Positions 16,821 through 26,773 are shown, counted from the stretch's first letter. The stretch: DNA of 64,000 nt from CBDBFH01 sp965204775 (GCA_965204775.1 CBDBFH010000022.1:62001-126000), one strand, 5' to 3'. Numbers and translations are program-made. Notes: generated by a model from the sequence alone, not told the origin.

Positions 16821-17597
16821 CTACCGGCCCCGGTGGGCCAGCCGGGCGCGGGTTTCGCGGAACAGCGACAGAAAACCGCTCCGATCCGCCCCGCGATTGA
16901 GCAATTCGCCGCCCAAAATAAACGCCGGAGTGCCTTTCGAACCCAAACTGCGCGCCAGATCACGATTGCGCGCCAAAGCATCCGCCAGCGCAGAACTTTG
17001 CATATCATTGCGCAGCCGGGCGGCGTCCAAACCCAGCTGCCCGGCAATCGCCAAAATCCGCGCCTCGTCCAGCCGCCCCGGCGTCGTCATCAGACCGCTG
17101 TGCAGCTGCAAATATTTCCCCTGCCGCGCCGCCGCCGCCGCCGCCTGCGCCGCCAAAGTCGAAACCGGGCCGAAAACCGGCATCTCGCGCAAAATCAGCC
17201 GAATATCCCCGTCTTCGCGCACCGCCTCCATCAATTCCGGAAACGTCGCGCGGCAGGCCGAGCATTGATAATCAAAAAACTCAATCACAGTCAAAGTCCC
17301 CGCCGGATTGCCCGCGACAAACGCCGCCAGACCCGGCGAGCCCAACTCAGTCATATGGTCCGCAATCTTCTCGCGCTGCGCCGCCGCCGCCTGCACCCGA
17401 ACATGATCTTGCGCCTTGCGCATGATCTCAACCACCGCATCCGGATTCTCCAGAAGATAGCCGCGCACAATCTCGCGAATCTCCGCCTCCTCCCCCGGCG
17501 TGAAAACCCGACCCGGCTCGCCCGCCCCGGAGACCCCCGCACCCCCAAGCCCCGCAATCAGAAACGCCAGGCACCCCCTCAGCCAACGCCGAAACAT
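16821..17597 (-). CDS. DsbA-family thiol:disulfide oxidoreductase
   Basis: Probable periplasmic oxidoreductase of the DsbA/Com1 type, 258 aa. N-terminal signal or anchor at about 5-25. An alpha-helical N-terminal extension (about 35-85) is followed by the thioredoxin fold. The active site is C112-S-A-C115 in FFDYQCSACRATFPEL, and the cis-proline loop is GTPAFILGG near residue 222. Last gene of the rne-M48-dsbA run; its start overlaps the M48 3' end by 19 bases. Substrate unknown, probably general oxidation or isomerisation of exported proteins. Confidence 0.88.
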   Translation of the reverse strand: MFRRWLRGCLAFLIAGLGGAGVSGAGEPGRVFTPGEEAEIREIVRGYLLENPDAVVEIMRKAQDHVRVQAAAAQREKIADHMTELGSPGLAAFVAGNPAGTLTVIEFFDYQCSACRATFPELMEAVREDGDIRLILREMPVFGPVSTLAAQAAAAAARQGKYLQLHSGLMTTPGRLDEARILAIAGQLGLDAARLRNDMQSSALADALARNRDLARSLGSKGTPAFILGGELLNRGADRSGFLSLFRETRARLAHRGR

Positions 17598-19072
17598 GTC
17601 TTCTTCAACTCGGAACCCAGACGGCGGAAAACTCGTGGATGAAAACGCTCCAACTGCTCGCGATTGACAAGATCAATATCCTGCGCCCGCAGACGCCCAA
17701 CCCGATTGCCCGCCGGAAGCCGCAACAAGGCCCGGCTCGTGTGACAAATCGTCTGAACCCGGTATTGCGCAATCGCATCGCGCGCCTGATCGCTCGCCCC
17801 CAGCCGGTACAGCTCGTCGAGCCTCTCGGTCTCGGCGCTCAGCGCCTCCGCCTGCGCCAGCGCCGCCATCCCCGGCCTCCGCAAACGATCATAGGCCACC
17901 GCCAGATGGCGATGCGCATAAGGCCGCGTCACCACCCGCGCCCCCGCCAGCTTCAAATAGGGCAGCGCACGCCGGATCGCACCTTCATCCTCGGAAAGAA
18001 CCAATGCCTCCCCAACCGCCAACTGCAAAAGCGCATTCTCCGGCGCAAGCGCAACCGACTTCTCATATTGTTCGCCCGCTTCCTCGTAAAGACCCGCCCG
18101 CGAGAAAACATAGCCCTTCAACTCATGGAAAAAGGGATTGGACGGCTCCTCCGCAATCAGCCCGTCAATCCGCTCCAGAGCCTTCTTCAGCTTGCGCTCC
18201 TTCGAGAACATCAAAACATGCGCATAACGCGCCGGCTGGCTCTCGTCGTCAAGCGGGTAGCGGGCCAGCGTCTCGCCGGAGCCGCGCAGAAAGGCAAATA
18301 ATTTCGCCTGAACCATCCGGTGGCGATGCTGAAGGCCGGGCGGCGCTTCCGCCCCGGCGTAAGGACTCTCGGAAACCCGCGCCTCCAGAGCCTGAAGACG
18401 CTCGCGGGGCAGCGGATGCGTCACAACATAGGGGCTGATCCGGGTGCGGTAGGCCTCCTCCTGCAGCCGAATCTCCGAAGCAAATTCACGCCGGAAAAAA
18501 TTGATCAAACCCCGCCCCGAAATCCCCGCACGATCCATATACGTCAAAGCGGCGCTGTCCGCGGCGGACTCGGTCGTGCGGCTGACCGACAACTCGCTGC
18601 TGCGCGCAATGTGCAGCGCCGCCGCCGGGGCCAGAATCGCCCCCTCCGGCTGCCCGGCCAGAACCGCCCCCACCCCCAGCAAAACCGAGGCCAGCGTGAT
18701 CAACACACCGCCCTCCCGCGCCCGGCGGCGAACCGGAAAATGCGCCAGCGCAATATGCGCAATCTCATGGGCGATAATCCCCTGGATTTCCTCCGGGGCT
18801 TGGCTCCTCAGGAACAATTCACTGTTCACCTGAACCAGACCCGGCAGGGCAAACGCATTGACCTGCGGCGACCCTTCGATCAAAACCCGAATCGAGCCGG
18901 GCGGCTGTCCGGCGGCCTCAATCAAGGGCGCCGCATAGCTGTGCAACAGCGCTTCCGTTTCCGCATCAAGAATCTCGGCCCGCGAGGCCAGAGGAGCCAG
19001 GCCCAGCGTCAGCGCAAATCCGGCAATCGCAGGGAGCGCCGACAGAAAATATCCGGATACAGATCGCAACAT
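17579..19072 (-). CDS. M48 family metalloprotease with TPR-like C-terminus
   Basis: Periplasmic zinc protease of the BepA/YfgC type, which acts in outer-membrane protein quality control. It is 497 aa. Signal peptide about 1-31. The zinc motif is H102-E-I-A-H106, with the third ligand in TTESAADSAAL (about residue 168). The M48 helix NAFALPGLVQVNSELF is conserved. Residues about 300-440 form TPR-like helices (for example GYVFSRAGLYEEAGEQYEKS, residues 330-349). The end, LRAQDIDLVNREQ, resembles the family tail. It lies 68 bases downstream of rne, probably in the same operon. Confidence 0.88.
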   Translation of the reverse strand: MLRSVSGYFLSALPAIAGFALTLGLAPLASRAEILDAETEALLHSYAAPLIEAAGQPPGSIRVLIEGSPQVNAFALPGLVQVNSELFLRSQAPEEIQGIIAHEIAHIALAHFPVRRRAREGGVLITLASVLLGVGAVLAGQPEGAILAPAAALHIARSSELSVSRTTESAADSAALTYMDRAGISGRGLINFFRREFASEIRLQEEAYRTRISPYVVTHPLPRERLQALEARVSESPYAGAEAPPGLQHRHRMVQAKLFAFLRGSGETLARYPLDDESQPARYAHVLMFSKERKLKKALERIDGLIAEEPSNPFFHELKGYVFSRAGLYEEAGEQYEKSVALAPENALLQLAVGEALVLSEDEGAIRRALPYLKLAGARVVTRPYAHRHLAVAYDRLRRPGMAALAQAEALSAETERLDELYRLGASDQARDAIAQYRVQTICHTSRALLRLPAGNRVGRLRAQDIDLVNREQLERFHPRVFRRLGSELKKTCFGVG

Positions 19073-19140
19073 AATCAGGCCCTTCCGTGGCCTCCCTCTG
19101 CCCTCCCGCCAGCCTAGAACCCGCAGGCCGGGGGGTCAAA

Positions 19141-21222
19141 TCAGCCTTCCACGGCCTCGCTCTGGGCCGGGTCGGGGGGCGGAGCCTCCTCCGGCCAGTC
19201 CTCTTGCGGCGCAGAGGGTGGGGCGCCGGCGGCCTCGGCGTCCCGCTCCCGGTCGCGCCGCCGTCCGCCGCGCCTGCCGCGCCGCGCACGCCGCCGCCCC
19301 GACTCATCCTCCTCCGTCCGGCCCGCCGCCCCGGCCTCCTCTTCCGAAGAACCGGCATCGGCCCCATAAGCCGTCTCAATCCGAACCGCTCCTTCCGCCC
19401 GCGAAGACCGCCCGCCGCCCCGGCTCCGGTCCCGGTCCCGGTCACGCGCGGCCTCCACCGCAAAGCCCTCCGGCAGAGTCTCATGCCCCGGATCGGCGCT
19501 GATCTCAACCTCAACCCCGTGCCGCTCCTGAAAGCGCGACAGCCATTCACGCTTGTGGTTGAAAATGTAAAGCGCGCTTCGCCACGGGACCCGCAGAACA
19601 ATCCGGCCTCCGCCGCGATGGCTCCGCGCCCGTTTCTCAACTGCGCGCAACGCGCGCAACGTCAAAGCCGCCGCCGAATAGACCCGGCCCCGCCCTTCGC
19701 AATGCGGACACGACTCCATCCGCCCTTCCCAGAAACTCGGACGCAAATGCTGGCGCGACATCTCGAAAAGCCCGAAGGCGCTGATCCGCCCCGTCTGAAC
19801 CCGCGCCGGGTCGCCCTTCAGGCAGTCCCGCACCCGCCGCTCCACATCGCGAATATGGCGCGCCTCGGTCATGTCGATGAAGTCAACCACAATCAGCCCC
19901 GCCAGATCGCGCAGGCGAAGCTGGCGGCCCAACTCCTCGGCGGCCTCCAGATTGGTCTTCAGCGCCGTCTCCTCAATATTATGCTCCCGCGTCGCCCGCC
20001 CCGAATTCACATCGATCGCAACCAGCGCCTCGGTCGGATTGATCACCAGATAGCCCCCCGACTTCAGCGGAACCCGCGGCGACAAAATCTCCTCAAACTG
20101 CTCCTCCGCCCCGCTGCCGGCAAACAGCGGCTCCGGACCCTCATGCTTGTGAATGTTCTTCACATGGCCGGGCAGCAAAAGGCGCATAAACGCCCGCGCC
20201 TCCCGCCAGGCCTCCTCGCCCTCAATGACCACTTCCTCAATGTTCTTGCCATAGAGATCGCGCAAGGCGCGGCGGACAAGATTGCCCTCCTCATAGATCA
20301 AACTGGGGGCCGTCGATTCCAGCGTCAGACTGCGGATGTTCTCCCACAGGCGCAGGAGATAGTCGAAGTCGCGCCGAATCTCCGGCTTCGAGTGGCCCGA
20401 CCCCGCCGTGCGCACAATCAGACTCATCCCTTCCGGCACGTCCAGCGCGCCGGAAATGCCCTTCAGGCGCTGGCGGTCTTCGCCCTCGATCCGGCGTGAA
20501 ACGCCCCCGGCGCTGCGCGTGTTCGGCATCAGAACGCAATAGCGCCCGGCCAGCGACAGATAACTCGTCATCGCCGCCCCCTTGCCGCCGCGCTCCTCCC
20601 GAACCGCCTGAATCAAAATCACCTGCCGGTTCCGGATCACCTCCTGAATCTTATAGGTGTCGTGAAAAGACACCCGGCGCGGCGCAGAACGCTGACTGGA
20701 GCGCGGCGCGCGCGCCGCGCGCGGCGCGCCGCGCGTCAGGCGCGGCGCAGGGCGGCCCCGATCCAACTCGTCCAGATCGGGATAAAAGTCGGGTGCAAAA
20801 CTGCCGGGGCCGGAAAGAGCGTCGTCGAGCCAGTCGTCCTCGCCCCCGTCTCCTTCTGTCGTCTCTCCGGCGGAAACCGCCGTCCCGCCCTCAGCCTCGT
20901 CCGCAGTTTCTGCTTCTTCCCGGGCCGACTCGGCCTGCTCCTCCTCGCGCTGGCGCGCCTCCAGCGCCTCGCGGTCGGCCACCGGTATCTGAAAATAGTC
21001 GGGGTGAATCTCCGAAAAGGCCAAAAAGCCGTGCCGGTTGCCGCCATAATCAACAAACGCCGCCTGCAACGACGGCTCAACCCGCGTCACACGCGCAAGA
21101 TAAATATTGCCGCGAATCTGTCTCCGGGTCTCGGCCTCAAAGTCTTCAACCCGCTTGCCGTCCAAAATCGCAAGCCGGGTCTCCTCCGGGTGGGAGGCGT
21201 CGATCAGTATTTTTCTGGTCAT
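19141..21222 (-). CDS. rne: Ribonuclease E/G family protein
   Basis: Endoribonuclease that initiates mRNA decay and processes rRNA/tRNA. It is 693 aa from the ATG at 21222 (MTRKILIDASHPEE), the RNase E N-terminus; an ATG ten codons upstream gives a non-conserved extension. The S1 domain (about 35-210) carries an acidic and then an Arg/Ala/Pro-rich insertion near 85-195. The catalytic region includes LVAIDVNSGRATR with the magnesium Asp, and the zinc link is CPHCEGRG. The C-terminal tail is short and charged (RGGRRRDRERD), so the degradosome scaffold is much smaller than the usual alphaproteobacterial one. Confidence 0.93.
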   Translation of the reverse strand: MTRKILIDASHPEETRLAILDGKRVEDFEAETRRQIRGNIYLARVTRVEPSLQAAFVDYGGNRHGFLAFSEIHPDYFQIPVADREALEARQREEEQAESAREEAETADEAEGGTAVSAGETTEGDGGEDDWLDDALSGPGSFAPDFYPDLDELDRGRPAPRLTRGAPRAARAPRSSQRSAPRRVSFHDTYKIQEVIRNRQVILIQAVREERGGKGAAMTSYLSLAGRYCVLMPNTRSAGGVSRRIEGEDRQRLKGISGALDVPEGMSLIVRTAGSGHSKPEIRRDFDYLLRLWENIRSLTLESTAPSLIYEEGNLVRRALRDLYGKNIEEVVIEGEEAWREARAFMRLLLPGHVKNIHKHEGPEPLFAGSGAEEQFEEILSPRVPLKSGGYLVINPTEALVAIDVNSGRATREHNIEETALKTNLEAAEELGRQLRLRDLAGLIVVDFIDMTEARHIRDVERRVRDCLKGDPARVQTGRISAFGLFEMSRQHLRPSFWEGRMESCPHCEGRGRVYSAAALTLRALRAVEKRARSHRGGGRIVLRVPWRSALYIFNHKREWLSRFQERHGVEVEISADPGHETLPEGFAVEAARDRDRDRSRGGGRSSRAEGAVRIETAYGADAGSSEEEAGAAGRTEEDESGRRRARRGRRGGRRRDRERDAEAAGAPPSAPQEDWPEEAPPPDPAQSEAVEG

Positions 21223-21728
21223 GGGAACTCTCTCCACGGAGCCGCACGCCACGGCGGCGGTCAGGCGCGCCAGGGGTGGACATCCGTCTATGTTGGGGGG
21301 CCGCAGACCGCCCGCCCGCGCAAAGCGGCGGGCCGAACGCTGGAATTCTCTGTCCGTGCATGAAAGGAAGTCCGCGAAGCCGTTTCTTCAAAGCGCAGAG
21401 CAGGGCGGGGCTAGATCAGAAGTGAAATCCTCTGAAGGCGTCGCCGCCGGTGCCGCTCCGCAATTCCGGGCCTTCCCGGCGCATGGGACGCGCTCTTTTC
21501 CAAGGGGCGGCCACAATGGCGCATTTGGAAGGCCGAAAAATCTGCCACCCTTCTAGCCGACCACAGACCGGCTTGGCAAGCCGCTCAACCGCTTGGCCCG
21601 GTGACCGCAAGAAAATACCACACGACCGATCCCTCCCGCCCCGATCTTCACGCTTTATGAACCATTCCGGGGTCTTGATGAGAGGGAATCGATTTTCGCG
21701 CCCTCCCGCTCCGCCGGACCCTTCCGCC
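21223..21728. other. 506-base divergent intergenic region, rne leader / amiC leader
   Basis: No supported gene. It must contain the promoters of rne (leftwards) and of the amidase (rightwards). Short inverted repeats are visible, for example GGCTTGGCAAGCC at about 21571-21583. rne transcripts in several bacteria carry long autoregulated 5' leaders, and this gap is large enough for one, but no known motif was recognised. Two in-frame ATGs for the amidase (21657 and 21678) fall in it. Confidence 0.5.
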
Positions 21729-22553
21729 ATGCCTGTTTTTCGCCGAATAAGCCTTGTCCTTCTGCCTTTCCTGCTCCTGACCGCCGGACTCGCGCCTCCC
21801 GCCGAAGCCGGACAGGCGCGCAAAAGCCGAATCATCGTCATCGACCCCGGTCATGGCGGCCATGATCCCGGCGCCGTCGGCCCCGCCGGATTGCGCGAGA
21901 AAGACATCACCCTCGCCTTTGCCCGTCATCTGGTCCGCGAAATCTCGGCCCGGCCCGGCTTCAAGGCCGTCCTCACCCGGCGCGGCGATCACTTCCTGCC
22001 GCTGGCCCGGCGCGTCGCCTTCGCTCGCGCCCGTAGCGCCGACCTCTTCATCTCCATCCATGCCGATTCCAACCCTGATCACCGCGTCGGCGGCTTCGCC
22101 ATCTACTCCATCTCCGATAAGGCCTCCGATGCCCATGCCGCCCGCCTCAGCCGGCGCGAAAACGCCGCCGGACTCGTCCCCGGCCTCGGCCTCGAACACG
22201 CCCTGCCCCCCGCCCACGCCATCCTGATCGACCTCGCCCGGCGCGAAAGCCGAACCCGCTCCCAAGCCGCCGCCCGTGCCCTCCTGCCCCATATCCCTCC
22301 CGCCGCGCCCCTGCTTGATCCGCCCCACCGCTTCGCCGATTTCCACGTCCTCTCCGCCCCCGACGTCCCCTCGCTCCTCCTCGAACTGGGCTTCCTCAGC
22401 AATCGCCGCGACGCTCAAAACCTCGCAAATCCCCGCTGGCAGGCCAAACTCGCCAGGCGGATCGCCCGGTCCCTCGACCGCTTCTTCCGCCCCGAACTCG
22501 CCTCCACCACAAAAAAACACCCTCAAACCGCCCGCCTTTTTCTGCTAGACTGA
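21729..22553 (+). CDS. amiC: N-acetylmuramoyl-L-alanine amidase (Amidase_3)
   Basis: Zinc amidase that cleaves the peptide stem from MurNAc during cell separation. It is 274 aa from the ATG at 21729, chosen because it gives a clean signal peptide (MPVFRRISLVLLPFLLLTAG, cleavage after PAEAG). Upstream ATGs at 21657 and 21678 would place the hydrophobic core too deep. The zinc ligands of Amidase_3 are visible: VIDPGHGGHDPG, the Glu in LREKDITLAFA, ISIHADS, and the final LLLELGFLSN. There is no AMIN domain, so it is shorter than E. coli AmiC. PBP1A follows in the same direction. Confidence 0.9.
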   Translation: MPVFRRISLVLLPFLLLTAGLAPPAEAGQARKSRIIVIDPGHGGHDPGAVGPAGLREKDITLAFARHLVREISARPGFKAVLTRRGDHFLPLARRVAFARARSADLFISIHADSNPDHRVGGFAIYSISDKASDAHAARLSRRENAAGLVPGLGLEHALPPAHAILIDLARRESRTRSQAAARALLPHIPPAAPLLDPPHRFADFHVLSAPDVPSLLLELGFLSNRRDAQNLANPRWQAKLARRIARSLDRFFRPELASTTKKHPQTARLFLLD

Positions 22554-22628
22554 AAACGTCTTCCACCCTCGCGGAAAACTGGAGGGCCGCCTTCCTTCGC
22601 AGGAGAAGACCGCACGTCCGGAGGCCTC

Positions 22629-25106
22629 ATGCTCCGCTTCCTCGCTTATCTCTCAATGCTCGGCGCTTTGGGCCTGATCGTCCTCGGCGCAGGGGTCGGC
22701 TTCCTGCTCTGGCGCATGACCGCCGACCTGCCCAGCCACGAGCACCTCTCCAACTATCAGCCCGCCGTCCTGTCGCGCGTCTACGCCGCCGACGGAACCC
22801 TCGCCGCCGAATACGCCCGCCAACGCCGAATCTTCGTCCCCATCGAAACCATCCCCCCCGATCTGATCCACGCCTTCCTCTCCGCCGAAGACAAGAAATT
22901 CTTCCAGCATTCCGGCATTGATCCGCGCAGCATCTTCCGCGCGCTGGCCGTCAATGTCCTCAACGTCGCGCGCGGGCGAAGGCCGATCGGCGGCTCGACC
23001 ATCACCCAGCAGGTCGCCCGAAACTTCCTCCTCTCGCATCGCGTCAGTCTGGAGCGCAAAATCAAGGAGGCCCTCCTCGCCCTCCGCCTCGAGCGCGTCC
23101 TCACCAAAGAGCAAATCCTCGAACTCTATCTCAACCAAATCTATATGGGCCAGGGAACCTATGGCGTCGCCGCCGCCGCGCTGAGCTATTTCGGCAAGTC
23201 TCTCCCCGAACTCACCCTCGCCGAAACCGCCTATCTCGCCGCCCTCCCCAAGGGGCCGAACAACTACCACCCGGTCCGAAACCGCCAGCGCGCCACCACC
23301 CGCCGCAACTGGGTGCTGGGCCGAATGGTCCGCAACAACTACATCACCCCCGATCAGGCCGCACAGGCCCGCGCCCAGGACCTCATCGCCTCCAGTGCCG
23401 CCCCCCGCGCGACGCTCCATGCCGAATATTTCGTCGAAGAAGTCCGCCGCCGGACCCAGGACCTCTATGGCCGCAAAACTCTCTACGAAGGCGGCCTGTC
23501 CATCCGCACCACGCTCGATCCCCGCCTTCAGGACCTCGCCCATGCCAGTCTGCGCCGGGGGCTTTCCGCCTATGACCGGCGGCATGGCTGGCGCGGAGCC
23601 ATCCGCAAAATCAAAGCCGGCGCCTATTGGCCCGCCGCCCTCGCCCGCATGTCGCCCCCGCCCGATTTCACCCCCTGGCGGCTGGCCGTCGTCCTCTCGC
23701 TGAACGAGGCCGGGGCCCGCATCGGGCTACGGCCCCCTCCCGCCCCCCCCAGCCCCGAATCCGCCGCAAGTCTGGCCCCGCCCGAAAACGGCTTCATCCC
23801 CCTCGCCGAACTCAAATGGGCCCGCGCCGTGCGGGCTGACGGAACCCTCGCCCCACCGGTCAAAATCCCCGCCGACGTCCTCGAAGTCGGCCATGTCGTC
23901 TATGTCGAATCTCTGGCGAAACCTGTGGAAACCGGACTCCCCCAATACGCCTTGCGCCAAATCCCGCGCGTCAACGGCGCGCTGGTCGCCATGAACCCCC
24001 ATTCCGGCCAGGTCCTGGCCCTGAGCGGCGGATTCAGCTTCCCCCTCAGCCAATTCAACCGCGCAACCCAGGCCTGGAGACAGCCGGGATCGGCCTTCAA
24101 GCCTTTCGTCTATGCCAGCGCCCTCGATCATGGCTTCACCCCCGCCAGCATCCTGCTCGACGTCCCCTTCGCCGCGCCGCGCGCCGAAAGCAATCTGCTC
24201 TGGAAGCCCGAAAACTATGGCCGGTCCTTCCACGGACGCGGAACCTTGCGCAGCGCGCTCGAAAAGTCGCGCAACCTGATGACCGTCCATTTGGCGCAGG
24301 CCGTCGGGCTGCCCCCGATCATCGAATATGCCAAGCGCTTCGGCCTCGTCGAAGATGTCCGCCCCGAATTGGGAATCGCCCTGGGCCAGGAGGAGACCAC
24401 CCTCCTGCGCCTGACCGCCGCCTATGCCGCGCTGGTCAATGGCGGACGGCGGGTCGAGCCCACGCTCGTCTCGCGCATTCAGGACCGCCGGGGGCGCACG
24501 CTCTTCCGGCAGGACCGGCGGCGCTGCTGGCAGTGCGACGCCGACATCTATGCCGGCCAGCCGCCGCCCGGCCTGCCCGACACCCGCGACCGAATCGTCA
24601 GCGCCCAGACCGCCTATCAGATCGTCTCCATGCTGGAAGGCGTCGTCCGGCGTGGAACAGGCCGCGCCGCCGCAACCGGCGAGCGCCCCATCGCCGGAAA
24701 AACCGGCACCACCAATGGCGAGCGCGACGCCTGGTTTGTCGGCTTTGCGCCCGATCTGGTGACCGGCGTTTTCGTTGGCTTCGACGAGCCGGAGACGCTG
24801 GGCCGCGGCGAAACCGGAGGACGGGCCGCCGCCCCGATCTTCGCCGATTTCATGCGCCGCGCGCTGGCCGCCCAGCCCGCCCAGCCCTTCCGCGTCCCGA
24901 CCGGGATCGCACTGCGCCGGATCAATCTGGAGACGGGCCGCCAGGTCGAAAGCGAAAGTCCCGGAGCCATCTGGGAAGCCTTCAAAACCGGAGACGGGCC
25001 GGACAGCGAGACCGAACTTTCCGACTCCGGCGAGGCCGCCGAAACGCCCCCCCCGGAAGAGGATTTCGGCGCGAAGGAAATTCCGGGAACCGGAGGGCTC
25101 TATTAA
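22629..25106 (+). CDS. mrcA: Penicillin-binding protein 1A
   Basis: Bifunctional peptidoglycan glycosyltransferase/transpeptidase, 825 aa, anchored by an N-terminal helix (about 5-28). The GT51 domain begins with the catalytic AEDKKFFQHSG (about residues 91-101), followed by GGSTITQQVARN and RKIKEALLALRLE. An OB-like insert lies between the domains. The transpeptidase domain has the serine motif S488-A-F-K491, SxN as SRN (LEKSRNLM), and K691-T-G-T. The C-terminus is acidic. Its TAA stop shares a base with the prfB ATG (TAATG). Confidence 0.96.
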   Translation: MLRFLAYLSMLGALGLIVLGAGVGFLLWRMTADLPSHEHLSNYQPAVLSRVYAADGTLAAEYARQRRIFVPIETIPPDLIHAFLSAEDKKFFQHSGIDPRSIFRALAVNVLNVARGRRPIGGSTITQQVARNFLLSHRVSLERKIKEALLALRLERVLTKEQILELYLNQIYMGQGTYGVAAAALSYFGKSLPELTLAETAYLAALPKGPNNYHPVRNRQRATTRRNWVLGRMVRNNYITPDQAAQARAQDLIASSAAPRATLHAEYFVEEVRRRTQDLYGRKTLYEGGLSIRTTLDPRLQDLAHASLRRGLSAYDRRHGWRGAIRKIKAGAYWPAALARMSPPPDFTPWRLAVVLSLNEAGARIGLRPPPAPPSPESAASLAPPENGFIPLAELKWARAVRADGTLAPPVKIPADVLEVGHVVYVESLAKPVETGLPQYALRQIPRVNGALVAMNPHSGQVLALSGGFSFPLSQFNRATQAWRQPGSAFKPFVYASALDHGFTPASILLDVPFAAPRAESNLLWKPENYGRSFHGRGTLRSALEKSRNLMTVHLAQAVGLPPIIEYAKRFGLVEDVRPELGIALGQEETTLLRLTAAYAALVNGGRRVEPTLVSRIQDRRGRTLFRQDRRRCWQCDADIYAGQPPPGLPDTRDRIVSAQTAYQIVSMLEGVVRRGTGRAAATGERPIAGKTGTTNGERDAWFVGFAPDLVTGVFVGFDEPETLGRGETGGRAAAPIFADFMRRALAAQPAQPFRVPTGIALRRINLETGRQVESESPGAIWEAFKTGDGPDSETELSDSGEAAETPPPEEDFGAKEIPGTGGLY

Positions 25107-26243
25107 TGGCGCAGGTAATTGGGCATGGCGGCGAAACCCCCGGCGCCGAAGCGCTGGCCGAAGACATCAGGCAGTCGCTGGAACTGCTGAGGAGGCGCCT
25201 TTGACCCGGAGCAGGCCCGCGCCCGCCTCGCTGAACTGACCCGGCAAAGCGAAGCCCCCGGCTTCTGGAACGATCCGGTCCGCGCGCAAGCGGTGATGCG
25301 CCGCCGCGCCCAGATCGAGGAGGCGCTCGACGCCTCGGCGCGGATCGAAAAGGCGCTCGAAGATAATCTGGCCCTGCTTGATCTGCTCCGCGCCGAACCC
25401 GATCCGGTGATGGAGCAGGAAATTCTCGCCGCCCTCAAACAGCTCGCCGCCGAGGCCGCCCGCCGCAAATGGGAAGCCCTCTTCAACGCCGAAGCCGACG
25501 GCAATGACTGCTATCTGGAAGTCCATGCCGGGGCGGGCGGAACCGAAAGCCAGGACTGGGCCGCCATGCTCCTGCGCATGTATCAGCGCTGGGCCCGCGC
25601 CGCCGCCCGCCCGGCGCAGATGGTCTCGCAAAGCGACGGCGAGGAAGCCGGAATCAAATCCGCCACCCTCAAGATCGGCGGGAGCCGGGCCTATGGCTGG
25701 CTCAAATCCGAGTCGGGCGTCCACCGCCTCGTGCGCATCTCGCCCTTCGACGCCGGGGCGCGCCGGCACACCAGTTTCGCCAGCGTCTGGGTCTATCCGG
25801 TCGTCGACGAGACCATCTCCGTCGAGATCAAGGACAGCGACGTGCGCATCGACACCTATCGCGCCAGCGGCGCCGGCGGACAGCATGTCAACACCACCGA
25901 CAGCGCCGTGCGGATCACCCACCTGCCCAGCCGAATCGTCGTGCAGTGCCAGAACGAGCGCTCGCAGCACAAAAACCGCGCCACCGCCTGGCAAATGCTC
26001 CGCGCCCGCCTCTATGAGGCCGAACTGCGCCGCCGCCGCGAAGAAGCCCAGTCCGTCCAGAGCAACAAGGAGGAAATCGGCTGGGGGCGGCAGATTCGAT
26101 CTTACGTCCTGCAACCCTACCAGATGGTCAAAGACGTGCGCACCGGCCTCGAAAGCCCCCGGCCACAGGATGTGCTCGACGGCGAACTCGACCCCTTCCT
26201 CACCGCCGCCCTCGCCCGCGAGGCGGCAGGCCGCAAACCCTAG
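25106..26243 (+). CDS. prfB: Peptide chain release factor 2 (programmed +1 frameshift)
   Basis: Recognises UGA and UAA stops. Translation starts at 25106 and meets an in-frame TGA at codon 33 (25202-25204). A +1 shift at CTT-T-GAC continues in the frame that ends at 26243, giving about 378 aa. Downstream the SPF stop-recognition tripeptide (RISPFDAG) and the GGQ peptidyl-hydrolysis motif (SGAGGQHVNTTDSAVR) are intact. The arrangement of an internal Shine-Dalgarno, CTT and TGAC matches the classical RF2 autoregulatory site. The 3' end shares CTAG with the convergent bactofilin gene. Confidence 0.97.
25190..25205 (+). promoter_or_regulatory. prfB programmed +1 frameshift site
   Basis: AGGAGG (25190-25195), three bases, CTT (25199-25201), TGA (25202-25204), then C. 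Spacing and order equal the E. coli prfB site (AGGGGG-N3-CTTTGAC). When RF2 is scarce, ribosomes pause at UGA, the internal Shine-Dalgarno pushes them forward one base, and full-length RF2 is made. Confidence 0.96.
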
Positions 26244-26773
26244 CCGCGCGCGCGGCCAGACCGCTTTTCGCCCCCCGAAGCGCCGCCGGACCTGGAATCG
26301 CTGCCCGTTTCCGGGGAGGACGGCTGTTTGGCCTCCGCCGCCGCCCCATTGGCCGCTCCCTCGCCTTGTAGCACGATGTCGTCAGGCGCAGGAATCGGCC
26401 CGGAAAAAGCCTCGTGCCGGCATTCGCCATGCACGAACGCCCCCGGCTCAATGCTCAACTCTTCGTGATGAACATTGCCCTCAATATGACTCTCCGACGA
26501 CAGACTCACCTGCCGCGCCCGCACATTGCCTTTGACATTGCCTTTAATCTCGACAGACTCGCAGGTGATGTCCCCCACAATTTCAGCCCCGATGGAAACA
26601 ATCACCATCTGCGCGCTGATACTCCCCTTGACCCTGCCGTCAACCTGCACCTCGCCGTCTGCCGTGATGTCGCCGACAAACGACGCCCCGGCGCTGACCA
26701 GCGAAGGCACGCCTCCCGACGTCTTCAGCCGGGGAAGCAAGGAGCCCGAACTAGCCTTTGATTTCGAAAACAT
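26240..26773 (-). CDS. Bactofilin
   Basis: Polymer-forming cytoskeletal protein that scaffolds cell-wall enzymes. It is 177 aa, starting at MFSKSKASSGSLL. The right-handed beta-helix core is visible at about residues 22-120 as short repeats: SAGASFVGDITADGEVQVDGRVKGSI, then IGAEIVGDITCESVEIKGNVKGNVRA. The C-terminal tail is low complexity and charged. It directly follows, and overlaps by 23 bases, an M23 peptidase gene, a pairing seen repeatedly for bactofilins and their hydrolase partner. Its stop shares CTAG with prfB. Confidence 0.92.
   Translation of the reverse strand: MFSKSKASSGSLLPRLKTSGGVPSLVSAGASFVGDITADGEVQVDGRVKGSISAQMVIVSIGAEIVGDITCESVEIKGNVKGNVRARQVSLSSESHIEGNVHHEELSIEPGAFVHGECRHEAFSGPIPAPDDIVLQGEGAANGAAAEAKQPSSPETGSDSRSGGASGGEKRSGRARG

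Noticed and set aside
20694..20760. GC-alternating stretch in rne as a separate repeat element
   Set aside because: It encodes the Arg/Ala/Pro-rich insertion of RNase E and is explained as low-complexity coding sequence.
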